A stretch of 64,000 nt of DNA from Victivallaceae bacterium (GTDB lineage Bacteria > Verrucomicrobiota > Lentisphaeria > Victivallales > Victivallaceae), in NCBI GenBank assembly GCA_028709805.1, contig JAQUTL010000001.1, forward strand, positions 62,001 through 126,000. Direction: 5' to 3'. Each line of letters starts with the position of its first letter. The stretch's first letter is position 1. The notes below the pieces were generated by a model, which had not been told where the DNA came from, ran no database searches, and was given only the letters and a program-made list of their open reading frames with translations. Shown here one piece after another: positions 17,632-27,676 of the stretch. The position numbers were made by a program, and so were the translations under genes.

Positions 17632-18920
17632 TGCTCCAGCCGTCGGTCCGGTGATCTGCGGCTTCTGCGGCGCGGCCGCCGTCTGCGGGCGGTGTCGCCG
17701 TTTCCGGCGGCATCGGTGTGTTCGTCGTCCGGTTCGTCGTCGGCCGTTCTTGCCCGCTGCCGCTCCCATACGTCGATCAAGTCGGCGCGGTGCCACCAAA
17801 GTTCATTCTGTATATAGAGCAGTTCGCGGGCGTGCGGCATGCTTTTGCTTGACGCAATGCGCGCCACCCGTTTGCATTCCAGCATGTTCGGCTGCATGAA
17901 CAGCATTTTCGCCGCCGAATATATCACGCGGCGGACAATGGTGTGCGGGGTGAAAACTTCATGAATAATATCGGAGATTTCGCTTTCGGTTGTCTCCTCT
18001 CCGGGCGTCCACAGGCTTCCGGCCTCCGCCGCGCCAAAACGGGCCGCCACAAAGGGCAGCGCAATGGTGGCGGTTGCCACGGAGATCGAGTTGCGGTAGC
18101 GTTCCGCCATCACCCGCCGATTCCGGCAGGACAGCATCTGCATGCTGCGGACGCAAAGTTCATCGTTCCAGTGTTCGGCGAGAAACGGCAAAAAGTATTT
18201 CAGAAATCCGTAGCGCTGGAATGCGGCCAAAATGCGGTCGGAGTAGCTGGAGGTCAGAATTTTTTCCAGTTCCAGACTCAACCGTGACTGTGCGGCGTGC
18301 TGAATCAGCGGTATTGACGCCATAAGCGCGGCTTCGGTTCCCTCGTCAAAGCTGAAGCCGTACTGCCCGATCAGCTTCAAGGCGCGCAGCAATCGAACCG
18401 GGTCTTCCTCAAAGCGTTCGCGGCCGTTGCCGATGATGCGGACGATCCGGTTGTTTATGTCATCCACGCCCATGCCGGTGTAGTCGATAAGATTGTCCAC
18501 CACCGGATCGTAGAACAGTGCGTTTACGGTGAAGTCGCGCCGGAAAGCGTCTTCCTGGGCGGAGCCGAAGTCGTTGTCATCAAAGATCATGTGGTCGGGG
18601 ACGTCAGTGTCGGCCAGTTTCTGCGGCACTTCGCCCTGACTGTCCGGACGGCGGCGGAAAGTCGATATTTCGATAATTTCCCGTCCGACATGCAGGTGGA
18701 CCAGCCGGAAGCGTTTGCCGATGATTCTGGCCTGCCGCCGACCGAATACGTTGCGTATTTCCTGCGGTGTGGCCGCAGTGGAAATATCATAGTCTTTCGG
18801 TGTGCGGTCAAGCAGCAGGTCGCGGACGGCTCCGCCGACAATATAGGCTTCGTAGCCGGCGTCCTGAAGTTTTTTGACAATCTCCCGGATGTAGGGCGCC
18901 GTGTTGCGCAGTCTAATCAT
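17628..18920 (-). CDS. pcnB: Poly(A) polymerase / CCA tRNA nucleotidyltransferase family (PcnB-like)
   Basis: AYIVGGAVRDLLLDRTPKDYDISTAATP...RRDFTVNALFYDP...EEDPVRLLRALKL; basic C-terminal tail. Confidence 0.85.
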   Translation of the reverse strand: MIRLRNTAPYIREIVKKLQDAGYEAYIVGGAVRDLLLDRTPKDYDISTAATPQEIRNVFGRRQARIIGKRFRLVHLHVGREIIEISTFRRRPDSQGEVPQKLADTDVPDHMIFDDNDFGSAQEDAFRRDFTVNALFYDPVVDNLIDYTGMGVDDINNRIVRIIGNGRERFEEDPVRLLRALKLIGQYGFSFDEGTEAALMASIPLIQHAAQSRLSLELEKILTSSYSDRILAAFQRYGFLKYFLPFLAEHWNDELCVRSMQMLSCRNRRVMAERYRNSISVATATIALPFVAARFGAAEAGSLWTPGEETTESEISDIIHEVFTPHTIVRRVIYSAAKMLFMQPNMLECKRVARIASSKSMPHARELLYIQNELWWHRADLIDVWERQRARTADDEPDDEHTDAAGNGDTARRRRPRRRSRRSPDRRLEQ

Positions 18921-20571
18921 AATATCGCACGCTCCGTTGGATTACAGTGTCAACGCCATTGAGATCGGGATCAAGATATGGATAATCGGCGTTGTAGTGA
19001 AGGCCGCGGCTCTCCTTGCGGGCGAGGGCGCAGTCGATGATAAGTTCGGCGGTGGTGGCGATGTTGCGGAGGTCGAGCAGGTCTGGTGTTACGTGGAAGT
19101 CCCAGTAATATTTGTCGATCTCCTTGCGGATCATCTTGATGCGGTCCTTGGCGCGTTCGAGCCGTTTGTTGGTGCGGAAGATGCCGACATAGTCCCACAT
19201 GAACCGGCGGATCTCGTCCCAGTTGTGGGTGATGACCACCATTTCATCGGAGTCGGTGGCGTTGCCGCAGCTCCACGGCGGCGAGGCGAATTCAGGAGCC
19301 GACTTCTTGAGTCCGTCGAACGCCCGGCCGATATGCTCGGCTGAGAGGTTGGCCACCACCAGCGCCTCCAGCAGGCTGTTGCTGGCCAGCCGGTTGGCGC
19401 CGTGAAGTCCGGTGCAGGCGCACTCTCCGGCGGCGTAAAGACCGGTGATGCCGGTGTAGCCGTTGACGTCGGTGGCGACGCCGCCGCAGACATAGTGTTC
19501 GGCGGGAACCACCGGAATCATGTCCTTGCTCATATTCACGCCGATTTCCATGCATTTTGCGAAGATGTTGGGAAATCTGGTTTTGAGCGCTTCTTCGCTT
19601 TTCGCGGTGATGTCAAGATAGGCGCAGGGCTGGCCGGTACGCTTCATCTCGTTGTCAATCGCGCGTGCGACCACGTCGCGCGGGGCGAGCGATTCCATCG
19701 GATGATATTTTTTCATAAACTCGCGGCGGGAGCCGTCCGTCTGTTCCATTTTGAGGATGGCGCCTTCGCCGCGGACCGCTTCGGAGATCAGGAACGAGCG
19801 GATGTTGGCGTCATACAGAATGGTCGGGTGAAACTGGATGAACTCCATATTGGCGATTTTTGCGCCGGCGCGGTAGCCCATGGCCTCGCCGTCGCCGCAG
19901 GCCACGTCCGGGTTGCTGGTATAGAGGTAAACCTTGCCGGCTCCGCCGCAGGCCAGAGTGGTGGTCTGGCTGCGGAACGTCTTGATCTTGTTGTTTTTTA
20001 CGTCAAGCACATAAGCGCCGAGGCAGCGGTTGTCCTCCATGTTCCCGTTGCGCCGGGCCATGATAAGGTCGATCGCGTAATGATATTCAAAGACTTTTAT
20101 GTTCGGGTGGTTTTTTACCGACTCGATCAGAATGCGTTCAATCTCCGCTCCGGTGATGTCGCCGGAATGGAGAACCCGGCGTTCGGTGTGACCGCCTTCG
20201 CGGCCGAGATCGAATTTGTCCTTTCCGTCCTGAAATCCGAGTTCGCCGCGGGTGGTGAAGTGGGCGCCGCGGGCGATCAGGCGCTTGACCGCCGCCGGAC
20301 CGGACTCGACAATGGTGCGAACCACTTTTTCGTTGCAGAGTTTTGCTCCGGCGTTCAGCGTGTCCTGAACATGCGCGTCGAACGAGTCGTCCGGCAGCGT
20401 CACGCAGGCGATGCCGCCTTGAGCGCGGCAGGTGCTGCCTTCGTCGGCGGAGCGTTTTGCGAGCACCGCCACCGAACGGCCGGCTTCGGCAAGATGGAGA
20501 GCCGAGGTCAGTCCGGCCAGTCCGCTGCCGATGATCAGGTGGTCAAATTCAAGAAATTCAAGTGTGTCCAT
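18913..20571 (-). CDS. nadB: L-aspartate oxidase
   Basis: DHLIIGSGLAGLTSALHLAEAG...GGHTERRVLHSGDITG...EFIQFHPT...GLYAAGECACTGLHGANRLASNSLLE. Confidence 0.95.
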   Translation of the reverse strand: MDTLEFLEFDHLIIGSGLAGLTSALHLAEAGRSVAVLAKRSADEGSTCRAQGGIACVTLPDDSFDAHVQDTLNAGAKLCNEKVVRTIVESGPAAVKRLIARGAHFTTRGELGFQDGKDKFDLGREGGHTERRVLHSGDITGAEIERILIESVKNHPNIKVFEYHYAIDLIMARRNGNMEDNRCLGAYVLDVKNNKIKTFRSQTTTLACGGAGKVYLYTSNPDVACGDGEAMGYRAGAKIANMEFIQFHPTILYDANIRSFLISEAVRGEGAILKMEQTDGSRREFMKKYHPMESLAPRDVVARAIDNEMKRTGQPCAYLDITAKSEEALKTRFPNIFAKCMEIGVNMSKDMIPVVPAEHYVCGGVATDVNGYTGITGLYAAGECACTGLHGANRLASNSLLEALVVANLSAEHIGRAFDGLKKSAPEFASPPWSCGNATDSDEMVVITHNWDEIRRFMWDYVGIFRTNKRLERAKDRIKMIRKEIDKYYWDFHVTPDLLDLRNIATTAELIIDCALARKESRGLHYNADYPYLDPDLNGVDTVIQRSVRYYD

Positions 20572-20686
20572 TATTATATTTTTTCGTTAAATACCGGTTT
20601 GACGTTTTACATTTTTTCAAAACAGTATAAATTACACTCGTTTTAGTTTTTTTCAACATAAATCGTTAAAACTGTATAGTAATATT

Positions 20687-22420
20687 ATGACAAATGGCGA
20701 TGAAAAACTCCGCATATCGCGATGGCGCGGGGCGTTGTGGGCTGGATTGGCCGCGGGCGGCGGACTGCTTTCGAGCGCGGCGCTGCCGCCGCTGAACTGG
20801 TCGGAGTGCGCATTTTTCGCCTTTGCGCCTTTGATTGTCATTTGCTGTCATCTGCGCAAACTGCCGGTTTTCGTTATCGGCGTGGTGTTCGGGTGGTGCT
20901 GGGGATTTACCGCGTTTAATTTTCTGCGTGAAATACAGGGATCGTTCGGCGCGATACCGTATCTGCTGGCCGCGGTGCTGTCGCTTTACTTCGGCGTGTT
21001 CGCACTGTGCGTCAGGCTTTTTCACCGCTATATCCGGCTGGGGCGCGACGAGCGGCTGGCCGCATTCAGCGAGCGCGCCGCCAATCCGCCGCGTTATCCG
21101 TGGTGGCGCGAAATGGCGTTCTGCGTCGCGGTGTCGGCCGCTTATCTGATGCTGGAGTGGGGGAGGGCGTGGGTTCTGCCGTGGAATTATCTTGCGGTCA
21201 CCCAGTACCGCAATCCGGCGCTGCTGCAGATTGCGAAGTTCGGCGGAACTTATCTGGTCGGCTTTACGATTATTTTCGTCAATGCGGCGCTGGCGGCGGC
21301 GCTGGACTCCGGGTATGTCTGGCTGCGGGCCGGGCGGCGGCGTTTTCCGCTGGCACTGACGGCGGCGCTGCTCGTCGTTGCCGGGGCAGGGGTGTTCGGC
21401 ATGCTGGAAATTGTCGGAAGAAACAACGCGCGCCATTATGGAGCCGACTTGGTCAGTGCCGAATTCGGGCTGGTGCAGGGCAATATATCACAGCGGCGGC
21501 AGGCGACGGCGGCGGAGGCGCGCGAAGCGCTGGCCATAAATTTTGAGCTGGCGGAAAATCTGGCGGCGGATTCGGGTGAACCGCCTCAGATAGTGATTAT
21601 GCCGGAATCTGCCTCTCCGATACCGTACAGCGACGGGTCGCAGTCCGGGTATGAGCTGCGCGGGCGGATCTACAATTTCGTTCGTAAACATCAGCTTCCG
21701 CTGCTGACCGGCGTAATTGATTTTGAACCGGACGGCGCCGGCGGCTGGAACACGTTCAACCGGGCGGCGCTTTTCGTGCCGGGACAGTTGAAGTATGTGG
21801 ATAAATTCGATAAAATACAAAGAGTTCCGTTCGGTGAATTCATTCCGTTCCGCCGCTGGCTTCCGGACTTCGCCATCCGGCTGATCGACATGGGGCGCGA
21901 CCTGACGCCGGGAACCGACTACTCACCGATGGAGATACTGCCGGGATTTCGCGCCGGGATGAGCATCTGTTTTGAGGATGTATTCCCGTCGGTCGCCCGG
22001 CGCGAGGCTCAACTTGGAGCCAATCTGCTGCTGGTCATCACCAATGACGCATGGTATCCTGAGAGTTCCGAACCGGAGCAGCACTTTGCCAACTGTCTGC
22101 CGCGGACGATTGAGACCGGGCTGCCGATGGTTCGCTGCGGCAACAACTCCTCCAGCGTGGTGGTCGACGGGTTCGGGATCGTGACCGGCGGGCTGTTGAA
22201 AAACGCTTCTGGCGGGGTGGACCCGATCGGCAAGGCGCGCGTCGCCGGCGTGGTGACGGTAGGCGTTCTGCCGGAGCCGGAGCCGACTTTTTACACCAGA
22301 TATGGCGACTGGTTTGTTTATCTGATGCTGTCCGTTTTCGCCGCCGCGCTTATGTTCTGCTCGACGGCGTGGTACGGCGACTGCCGGATAAAACTCGGAT
22401 TGCTGAACATCAAACTCTGA
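20687..22420 (+). CDS. lnt: Apolipoprotein N-acyltransferase
   Basis: Polytopic N-terminus; carbon-nitrogen hydrolase motifs VIMPESASP, VDKFDKIQRVPFGEFIPFR, SICFEDVFP, VITNDAWYPES. Confidence 0.93.
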   Translation: MTNGDEKLRISRWRGALWAGLAAGGGLLSSAALPPLNWSECAFFAFAPLIVICCHLRKLPVFVIGVVFGWCWGFTAFNFLREIQGSFGAIPYLLAAVLSLYFGVFALCVRLFHRYIRLGRDERLAAFSERAANPPRYPWWREMAFCVAVSAAYLMLEWGRAWVLPWNYLAVTQYRNPALLQIAKFGGTYLVGFTIIFVNAALAAALDSGYVWLRAGRRRFPLALTAALLVVAGAGVFGMLEIVGRNNARHYGADLVSAEFGLVQGNISQRRQATAAEAREALAINFELAENLAADSGEPPQIVIMPESASPIPYSDGSQSGYELRGRIYNFVRKHQLPLLTGVIDFEPDGAGGWNTFNRAALFVPGQLKYVDKFDKIQRVPFGEFIPFRRWLPDFAIRLIDMGRDLTPGTDYSPMEILPGFRAGMSICFEDVFPSVARREAQLGANLLLVITNDAWYPESSEPEQHFANCLPRTIETGLPMVRCGNNSSSVVVDGFGIVTGGLLKNASGGVDPIGKARVAGVVTVGVLPEPEPTFYTRYGDWFVYLMLSVFAAALMFCSTAWYGDCRIKLGLLNIKL

Positions 22421-22433
22421 AAGGCGGGATGAG

Positions 22434-22925
22434 ATGAGTGAAAATCGTCCGTTGTGGGCGCCGTGGCGGGTGGAATTTATCCATGCGCCGAAGTCGGGAG
22501 AGTGTTTTTTGTGCGGCAACTGCGAAGTGAATCCGGACAAGCCGGAGGAGAAGCTGATTGTCCGGCGCGGCGTCGCCATGTTTGTGATGCTGAACCGCTA
22601 TCCGTACAATTCCGGTCATTTGCTGATCGCGCCGTATCGTCATGTCGGGGATATCGCCGAGCTGACGGCGGATGAGCGTCACGAACTGATCGATCTGACG
22701 GCGGAGGCGAAAAACGTGCTTCAAAGTCTGCTTCATCCCGATGCGTTCAATGTCGGATTGAATCTCGGCCGCGCCGCCGGAGCCGGAGTGGCCGAGCATC
22801 TGCACTGCCATATTGTGCCGCGCTGGAACGGCGACACCAATTTTATGCCGGTTCTGGCCGACGTCCGCTGCGTTCCCGAAGCTCTGGAGGCCACCGCCGC
22901 GCATGTTCGCGGAGCGTGGCGGTGA
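22434..22925 (+). CDS. HIT-family hydrolase
   Basis: NRYPYNSGHLLIAPYRHVGD...AEHLHCHIVPRW. Confidence 0.93.
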   Translation: MSENRPLWAPWRVEFIHAPKSGECFLCGNCEVNPDKPEEKLIVRRGVAMFVMLNRYPYNSGHLLIAPYRHVGDIAELTADERHELIDLTAEAKNVLQSLLHPDAFNVGLNLGRAAGAGVAEHLHCHIVPRWNGDTNFMPVLADVRCVPEALEATAAHVRGAWR

Positions 22926-22940
22926 CAGCGCAGAAAAATT

Positions 22941-22978
22941 AAGGCCGGACGCAACAATCATGTCGCAGTCGGCCTTTG
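22941..22978. terminator. Possible hairpin terminator between convergent HIT and ALDH genes
   Basis: AAGGCCG...CGGCCTT 7-bp perfect arms in the short convergent gap. Confidence 0.35.
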
Positions 22979-22993
22979 CCGTCGGTTATTTTC

Positions 22994-24370
22994 TCAGCGT
23001 CCCAGAAACCGCAGTATTCTGAGTTTCCAGACGGAAAACGGCGGCAGCATGAACGGCCAGTCAAACGGCAGATGTTTTATCAGTATCGATTTATAATGGG
23101 TGAACGCCGCGAATCCGGCCATTCCGTGATAAGCCCCCATTCCGCTGGCGCCGACGCCGCCGAACGGCAGTTTCTCCGCCGCCAGGTGCATGACCACCGT
23201 GTTGATCGCCATTCCGCCCGAACTGGTTTCGGCGGCAATTTTGCGCCAGACCGCGCGTTTTGAGCTGAACAAATACAGCGCCAGCGGTTTCGGTTTGGCC
23301 GCCAGCAGCGCAATCACCTCTTCGATGGTCTCAAAAGTAAGCACCGGCAGGATCGGTCCGAATATTTCCTGTTGCATCACCGGTGAGTTCCAGTCCACCA
23401 TGTCGATCACGGTTGGCGCGATATACCGTTCGGCCGGATCGTTCTCTCCGCCGCAGATCAGCCGTCCGCCGGCCAGCATGAGGGTCAGCCGTTTGAAATG
23501 GAAATCGCTGACGATGCGGCCGTAATCAGGGCTTTCCTGCGGCACATCGCCGTAAAATTCCCGCACCGCGCGGCGGATTTCCAGCGTGAGCTTGTCTTTG
23601 ACCTGCGCCTGAACATAAACATAGTCCGGAGCCACGCAGGTTTGCCCGGCATTCAAAAATTTTCCCCAGACAATGCGTCTGGCGGCCGCTTTAAGATCGG
23701 CCTCCGCGGTGACGATGCAAGGACTTTTGCCGCCAAGCTCCAGCGTCACCGGCGTCAGTGTGGCGGCGGCCTTGCTCATGACGAGTTTGCCCATGCGCTC
23801 ACCGCCGGTAAAGAAGATGCAGTCGAATTTCTCGGCCAGCACAATATCCCACGGGGCGGCGGTCGCCGCCAGCGCATTCGGTTCGCCGGTCTTTTCGATG
23901 ATTGCCGTCAACACCTTGGCCGACGCCGGCGCGGTGTCCGACAGCCGCAGCAGCACGGAATTCCCGGCGGACAGCGCCGCGATCGCCGGCTCCAGCGCCA
24001 GCAGTATCGGATAATTCCAAGTTCCGCCGATCAGTGCAACGCCGTAGGCTTCGGGATATATCCTCGCCGATGAGCCGAAATTGAATATTCCGGCGCCGAC
24101 CCGGCGCGGCCGCGTCCGGCTCCGCAGTGTCGCCAGCGTGGTCCGCAGCATCTGCGACAACAGCGCCAACTCGCAGGAGATAGCTTCGGCTTCGCATTTG
24201 TGCAGATCGGTGTCGAGCGCGCTCAGTATCTCCTTGTGCGACGACTCCAGTGCCTGCCGCAGTTTTTTCAGCACGCTCCGGCGCTGCGCGTTCTCGCGCA
24301 ATCCGCCGGACTTCTGAAATGCGCGCAGCCCGGCCACCTGATCGTGCAGCGTCATTGTCTTATCCGTCAT
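22994..24370 (-). CDS. Aldehyde dehydrogenase family protein
   Basis: WNYPILLALEPAIAALSAGNSVLLR...VTLELGGKSPCIV...NAGQTCVAPDYVYV...QQEIFGPILPV. Confidence 0.95.
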   Translation of the reverse strand: MTDKTMTLHDQVAGLRAFQKSGGLRENAQRRSVLKKLRQALESSHKEILSALDTDLHKCEAEAISCELALLSQMLRTTLATLRSRTRPRRVGAGIFNFGSSARIYPEAYGVALIGGTWNYPILLALEPAIAALSAGNSVLLRLSDTAPASAKVLTAIIEKTGEPNALAATAAPWDIVLAEKFDCIFFTGGERMGKLVMSKAAATLTPVTLELGGKSPCIVTAEADLKAAARRIVWGKFLNAGQTCVAPDYVYVQAQVKDKLTLEIRRAVREFYGDVPQESPDYGRIVSDFHFKRLTLMLAGGRLICGGENDPAERYIAPTVIDMVDWNSPVMQQEIFGPILPVLTFETIEEVIALLAAKPKPLALYLFSSKRAVWRKIAAETSSGGMAINTVVMHLAAEKLPFGGVGASGMGAYHGMAGFAAFTHYKSILIKHLPFDWPFMLPPFSVWKLRILRFLGR

Positions 24371-24372
24371 TT

Positions 24373-25509
24373 TTACCGCCTTTCGCCGTCGTCCTTATAG
24401 ACACGCTCCACTCTGGTACCGATCGAGCACAGCAGCTCGTAGGCGTGGGTGCCTTTCAGCTGCGCCCACTCCTCCAGCGATATTGAATTGCCGTTCTGCT
24501 CTCCGATGCAGACGACTTCGTCGCCGCACTGTGCCTCCGGCACATGGTCAAGCAGAATGGTGGTGTAGTCCATCGACAGCCGGCCGAGCACCGGACAGTA
24601 GGCGCCGTTGAGCAGTACATAGCCGCGGTTGGACAGCGCCAGCGGCAGACCGTCGGCGTAGCCGGCCGCGATGGTGCCGACGCGGGTCGGTTTGCGCAGC
24701 GCGTAAGTGCGTCCATAGCCGATGGTTGTTCCCGCCGGCAGCGTCCGGACGGCGGCCAGGCGTGTTTTCAGCGTCACCACGCCGCGCAGATCCATGGTGT
24801 GCGCCACTTCGTTGTCGCAGTATCCGTACAGATTGATGCCGGCTCTCACGCGGTTGAACGGCAGCCGCACCGCCTCGGGAAAGTTGTTGATCGCGTCGCT
24901 GGCGGCCATGTGGATTTCTTTGAAGGAAAACCCCCGGTCGGCCAGTTCGGAGAGCAGCGCCTTGAAGCGGACAATCTGCCCGACGGTGAACTCATCGTAT
25001 TTGTTGTACGCCACCGGACAGTGACAGAAAATTCCGTAGAGTTCAAGTCGCGGCAGTTTTGCGATCGCTTCAACGGCGGCCACGGCATTGGCGGCCAGAA
25101 TGCCGAGCCGCCCCATTCCGGTGTCGATCGCCAGTTGTACGCGGACGTTCCTGCGCTGTTTTTCCGCTTCGGCGCTCAATCGCGTCGCGCCTTCGAGGTC
25201 ACCGACCGGGCAGACCAGCCCGGCTTCGACCGCCGGGGCGATTTCCGCCGGCAGAAGATTGCCGAGTACCCGCACCGGAAGGCCGAGGTCGATCAGTTCG
25301 AGCGCCTCGTTGACCTCCGCCACGGCGAACCCGGCCGATCCGCAGGACGCCAGCATCCCGGCAATCGGCCTTACACCAAGCCCGTAGGCATTTGCCTTCA
25401 GCACCGAGATCACCTTTCCCGGCGCAACCCGCCCGGCGATGGTCTCGAAATTATGACGCACTTTAGCCAGGTCGACTTCCAGCCTGACACGACTTTCCAT
25501 CTTGTTCAT
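24373..25509 (-). CDS. alr: Alanine racemase
   Basis: VISVLKANAYGLG PLP-lysine motif; VRAGINLYGY; GRLSMDYTTI. Confidence 0.95.
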   Translation of the reverse strand: MNKMESRVRLEVDLAKVRHNFETIAGRVAPGKVISVLKANAYGLGVRPIAGMLASCGSAGFAVAEVNEALELIDLGLPVRVLGNLLPAEIAPAVEAGLVCPVGDLEGATRLSAEAEKQRRNVRVQLAIDTGMGRLGILAANAVAAVEAIAKLPRLELYGIFCHCPVAYNKYDEFTVGQIVRFKALLSELADRGFSFKEIHMAASDAINNFPEAVRLPFNRVRAGINLYGYCDNEVAHTMDLRGVVTLKTRLAAVRTLPAGTTIGYGRTYALRKPTRVGTIAAGYADGLPLALSNRGYVLLNGAYCPVLGRLSMDYTTILLDHVPEAQCGDEVVCIGEQNGNSISLEEWAQLKGTHAYELLCSIGTRVERVYKDDGERR

Positions 25510-25529
25510 ACTGCCGCGGCGTCCTTTTT

Positions 25530-27080
25530 TTACTTCGCGTATTCCACCGAGCGGGTCTCGCGGATGATCGTGATCTTGATCTGCCCCGGATAATTCATCT
25601 CTTTCTCAATTCGCTGACAGATGTCCTTGGCCAGCATCTGAGCCTCACCCTCGGCGATCTTGTCGGGCAGCACCACCACCCGGACTTCGCGGCCGGCTTG
25701 AAGCGCATAGCAGCTTTCAACGCCGGGGAAGTCGTGCGCGATCGCCTCAAGCTGTTCGAGGCGGCGCAGATAAAGCTCGGTGGTTTCGCTGCGGGCGCCG
25801 GGACGCGACGCGCTCAGCGTGTCGCAGGCGTTGATCAGCACGTCGTAGGCCGACACCGGTTCGATTTCCGCGTGGTGGGCGGCCACCGCCTGAATCACGT
25901 CCTTGGCCTCGTTGTGCTTGCGCAGAATGTCGGCGCCGATCTGGGCGTGCGAGCCTTCGACTTCGTGGTCAACCGCCTTGCCGATATCGTGGAACAATCC
26001 GATGCGTTTGGCTTTCTGCTCGTCAAGTCCGAGTTCGGCGGCGATGATGCCCATGAAATAGGCGGTCTCAAGTGAATGTTTCAGCACGTTCTGGGAGAAA
26101 CTGTAACGGTATTTCAGGCGGCCGAGCAGTTTGATGACCTGCGGCGAAGCACCCTGAATGCCGGTTTCAAGCACTGCGGCTTCGCCGGCGGAGTAGGCGT
26201 CATCTTCGACTTCCTTGCTGATTTTCTTGACCAGCTCCTCGATCCGGGTGGGATGGATGCGGCCGTCGGAGATCAGACGTTCGATCAACTGACGAGCAAC
26301 CTCTTTGCGGATCGGGTCGAAGCAGGAGATCACCACGGCTTCCGGCGTGTCGTCAATCAGAATGTTGACGCCGGTGGCCGCTTCCAGCGCGCGGATGTTG
26401 CGTCCTTCGCGACCGATGATCCGCCCCTTCATTTCGTCATTCGGCAGCGGAATGGTGGCGGTGGTGCGTTCGTAGGTGCAGTCGGAGGCGTAGCGCTGGA
26501 TGGCGTAGGTCAAAATCCGGCGCGACTCTTTTTCCGCGCGCTGCTTGGCTTCTTCCACAATGTCGCGGACCAGAAGCCCGGACTCGTTCACCACTTCATT
26601 TTTTAGTTTTTCAAGCAGTATGTCGCGGGCTTCGTCGCGGCTGAGTTGGGCAACGTGCTCAAGCTGTTCGATCTGTTCGGAGATTTTTTTCTGCAGTTCC
26701 TGCTCGCGGCTGTTCAACCGTTCGCGGATCAGATTGTTTTCCTGAACCTGTTTTTCGACGTCTTTGAGTTTTGCGTCGAACTGATCGCTTTTGCGCTCAA
26801 GCGCCTCTTCGCGCTGAGTCAGCCGCTTCTCATTGTTCTGCTGTTCCTTGCGCCGTTCGCGGATCTCGTCCTCGAATTCCTCGCGCATTTTCAGGATATC
26901 GCCTTTCGCCGCCACTTTTGCTTCACGTTGAATGTGTTCGGCTTCCTTGCGGGCGTCCGCCTTGATCTGTTCGGCGTATTTGCCGGCCGATTTGCGGCGG
27001 GAATTCTGAATCAGCGCGGTCATTATCGCTCCCACGATAAACCCCACGGCCGCCGCTGACAATCCGATGATTGCTTCCAT
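25530..27080 (-). CDS. rny: Ribonuclease Y
   Basis: N-terminal TM, long coiled coil, KH domain GRIIGREGRNIRALEAATGVNILIDDTPE, HD domain GLFHDIGKAVDHEVEGSHAQIG. Confidence 0.96.
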   Translation of the reverse strand: MEAIIGLSAAAVGFIVGAIMTALIQNSRRKSAGKYAEQIKADARKEAEHIQREAKVAAKGDILKMREEFEDEIRERRKEQQNNEKRLTQREEALERKSDQFDAKLKDVEKQVQENNLIRERLNSREQELQKKISEQIEQLEHVAQLSRDEARDILLEKLKNEVVNESGLLVRDIVEEAKQRAEKESRRILTYAIQRYASDCTYERTTATIPLPNDEMKGRIIGREGRNIRALEAATGVNILIDDTPEAVVISCFDPIRKEVARQLIERLISDGRIHPTRIEELVKKISKEVEDDAYSAGEAAVLETGIQGASPQVIKLLGRLKYRYSFSQNVLKHSLETAYFMGIIAAELGLDEQKAKRIGLFHDIGKAVDHEVEGSHAQIGADILRKHNEAKDVIQAVAAHHAEIEPVSAYDVLINACDTLSASRPGARSETTELYLRRLEQLEAIAHDFPGVESCYALQAGREVRVVVLPDKIAEGEAQMLAKDICQRIEKEMNYPGQIKITIIRETRSVEYAK

Positions 27081-27103
27081 TGCTTTGTCCTTTTCCTTGC
27101 TTT

Positions 27104-27676
27104 TTAAAAATAAATCATTTCATTTTCCGTCACCGCCATATCGAGCCGGCGGTCATGCGCCTCGCCCGGTACGGCCCCCACTTCCTGGAAGCCGAAAAAG
27201 ACTCCCAGCTTCCTTCCCCCGGCTCCGGCGAGCAGCCGGTCGTAGTAACCGCCGCCGCGTCCGAGCCTGTTCCCTGAGCGGTCAAACGCCATTCCGGGAA
27301 TTATGTAGCTCAACAGTTCGTCGCACTCTTTCCGGGACGCGGCGGGAAGTTCCGCCAGCGGCTCGGAAATGTGATACCGCCCCTCGCGGAGCATGGTCGA
27401 AAAATCTTCGACCTCAACCATTTCATACGCCTTGATGTCTGAATTGAACCGCGGCAGAAACAGCCGCTTGCCGCGCCGTTTCGCCCAGTCCACAAATTCC
27501 GCAAGATCAGGTTCGTCGTTTCCGGAAGAGAAAACGCCGATCATTCCGATTCCGTTCCACAGTTTTTCATTGCACAGCCGATTGCATATTTTTGTACTGT
27601 CGGTATGGCGCCGTTTTGCGGTCATCAGCTTCATTTTGTTCTTGATTTCGCGGCGCAGCCGGTCTTTTTCACTCAT
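27104..27676 (-). CDS. 5-formyltetrahydrofolate cyclo-ligase family
   Basis: IIPGMAFDRSGNRLGRGGGYYDRLLA signature. Confidence 0.93.
   Translation of the reverse strand: MSEKDRLRREIKNKMKLMTAKRRHTDSTKICNRLCNEKLWNGIGMIGVFSSGNDEPDLAEFVDWAKRRGKRLFLPRFNSDIKAYEMVEVEDFSTMLREGRYHISEPLAELPAASRKECDELLSYIIPGMAFDRSGNRLGRGGGYYDRLLAGAGGRKLGVFFGFQEVGAVPGEAHDRRLDMAVTENEMIYF

Noticed and set aside
19402-20646. 414-aa plus-strand ORF antisense to nadB
   Set aside because: Shadow ORF; nadB motifs are intact on the minus strand
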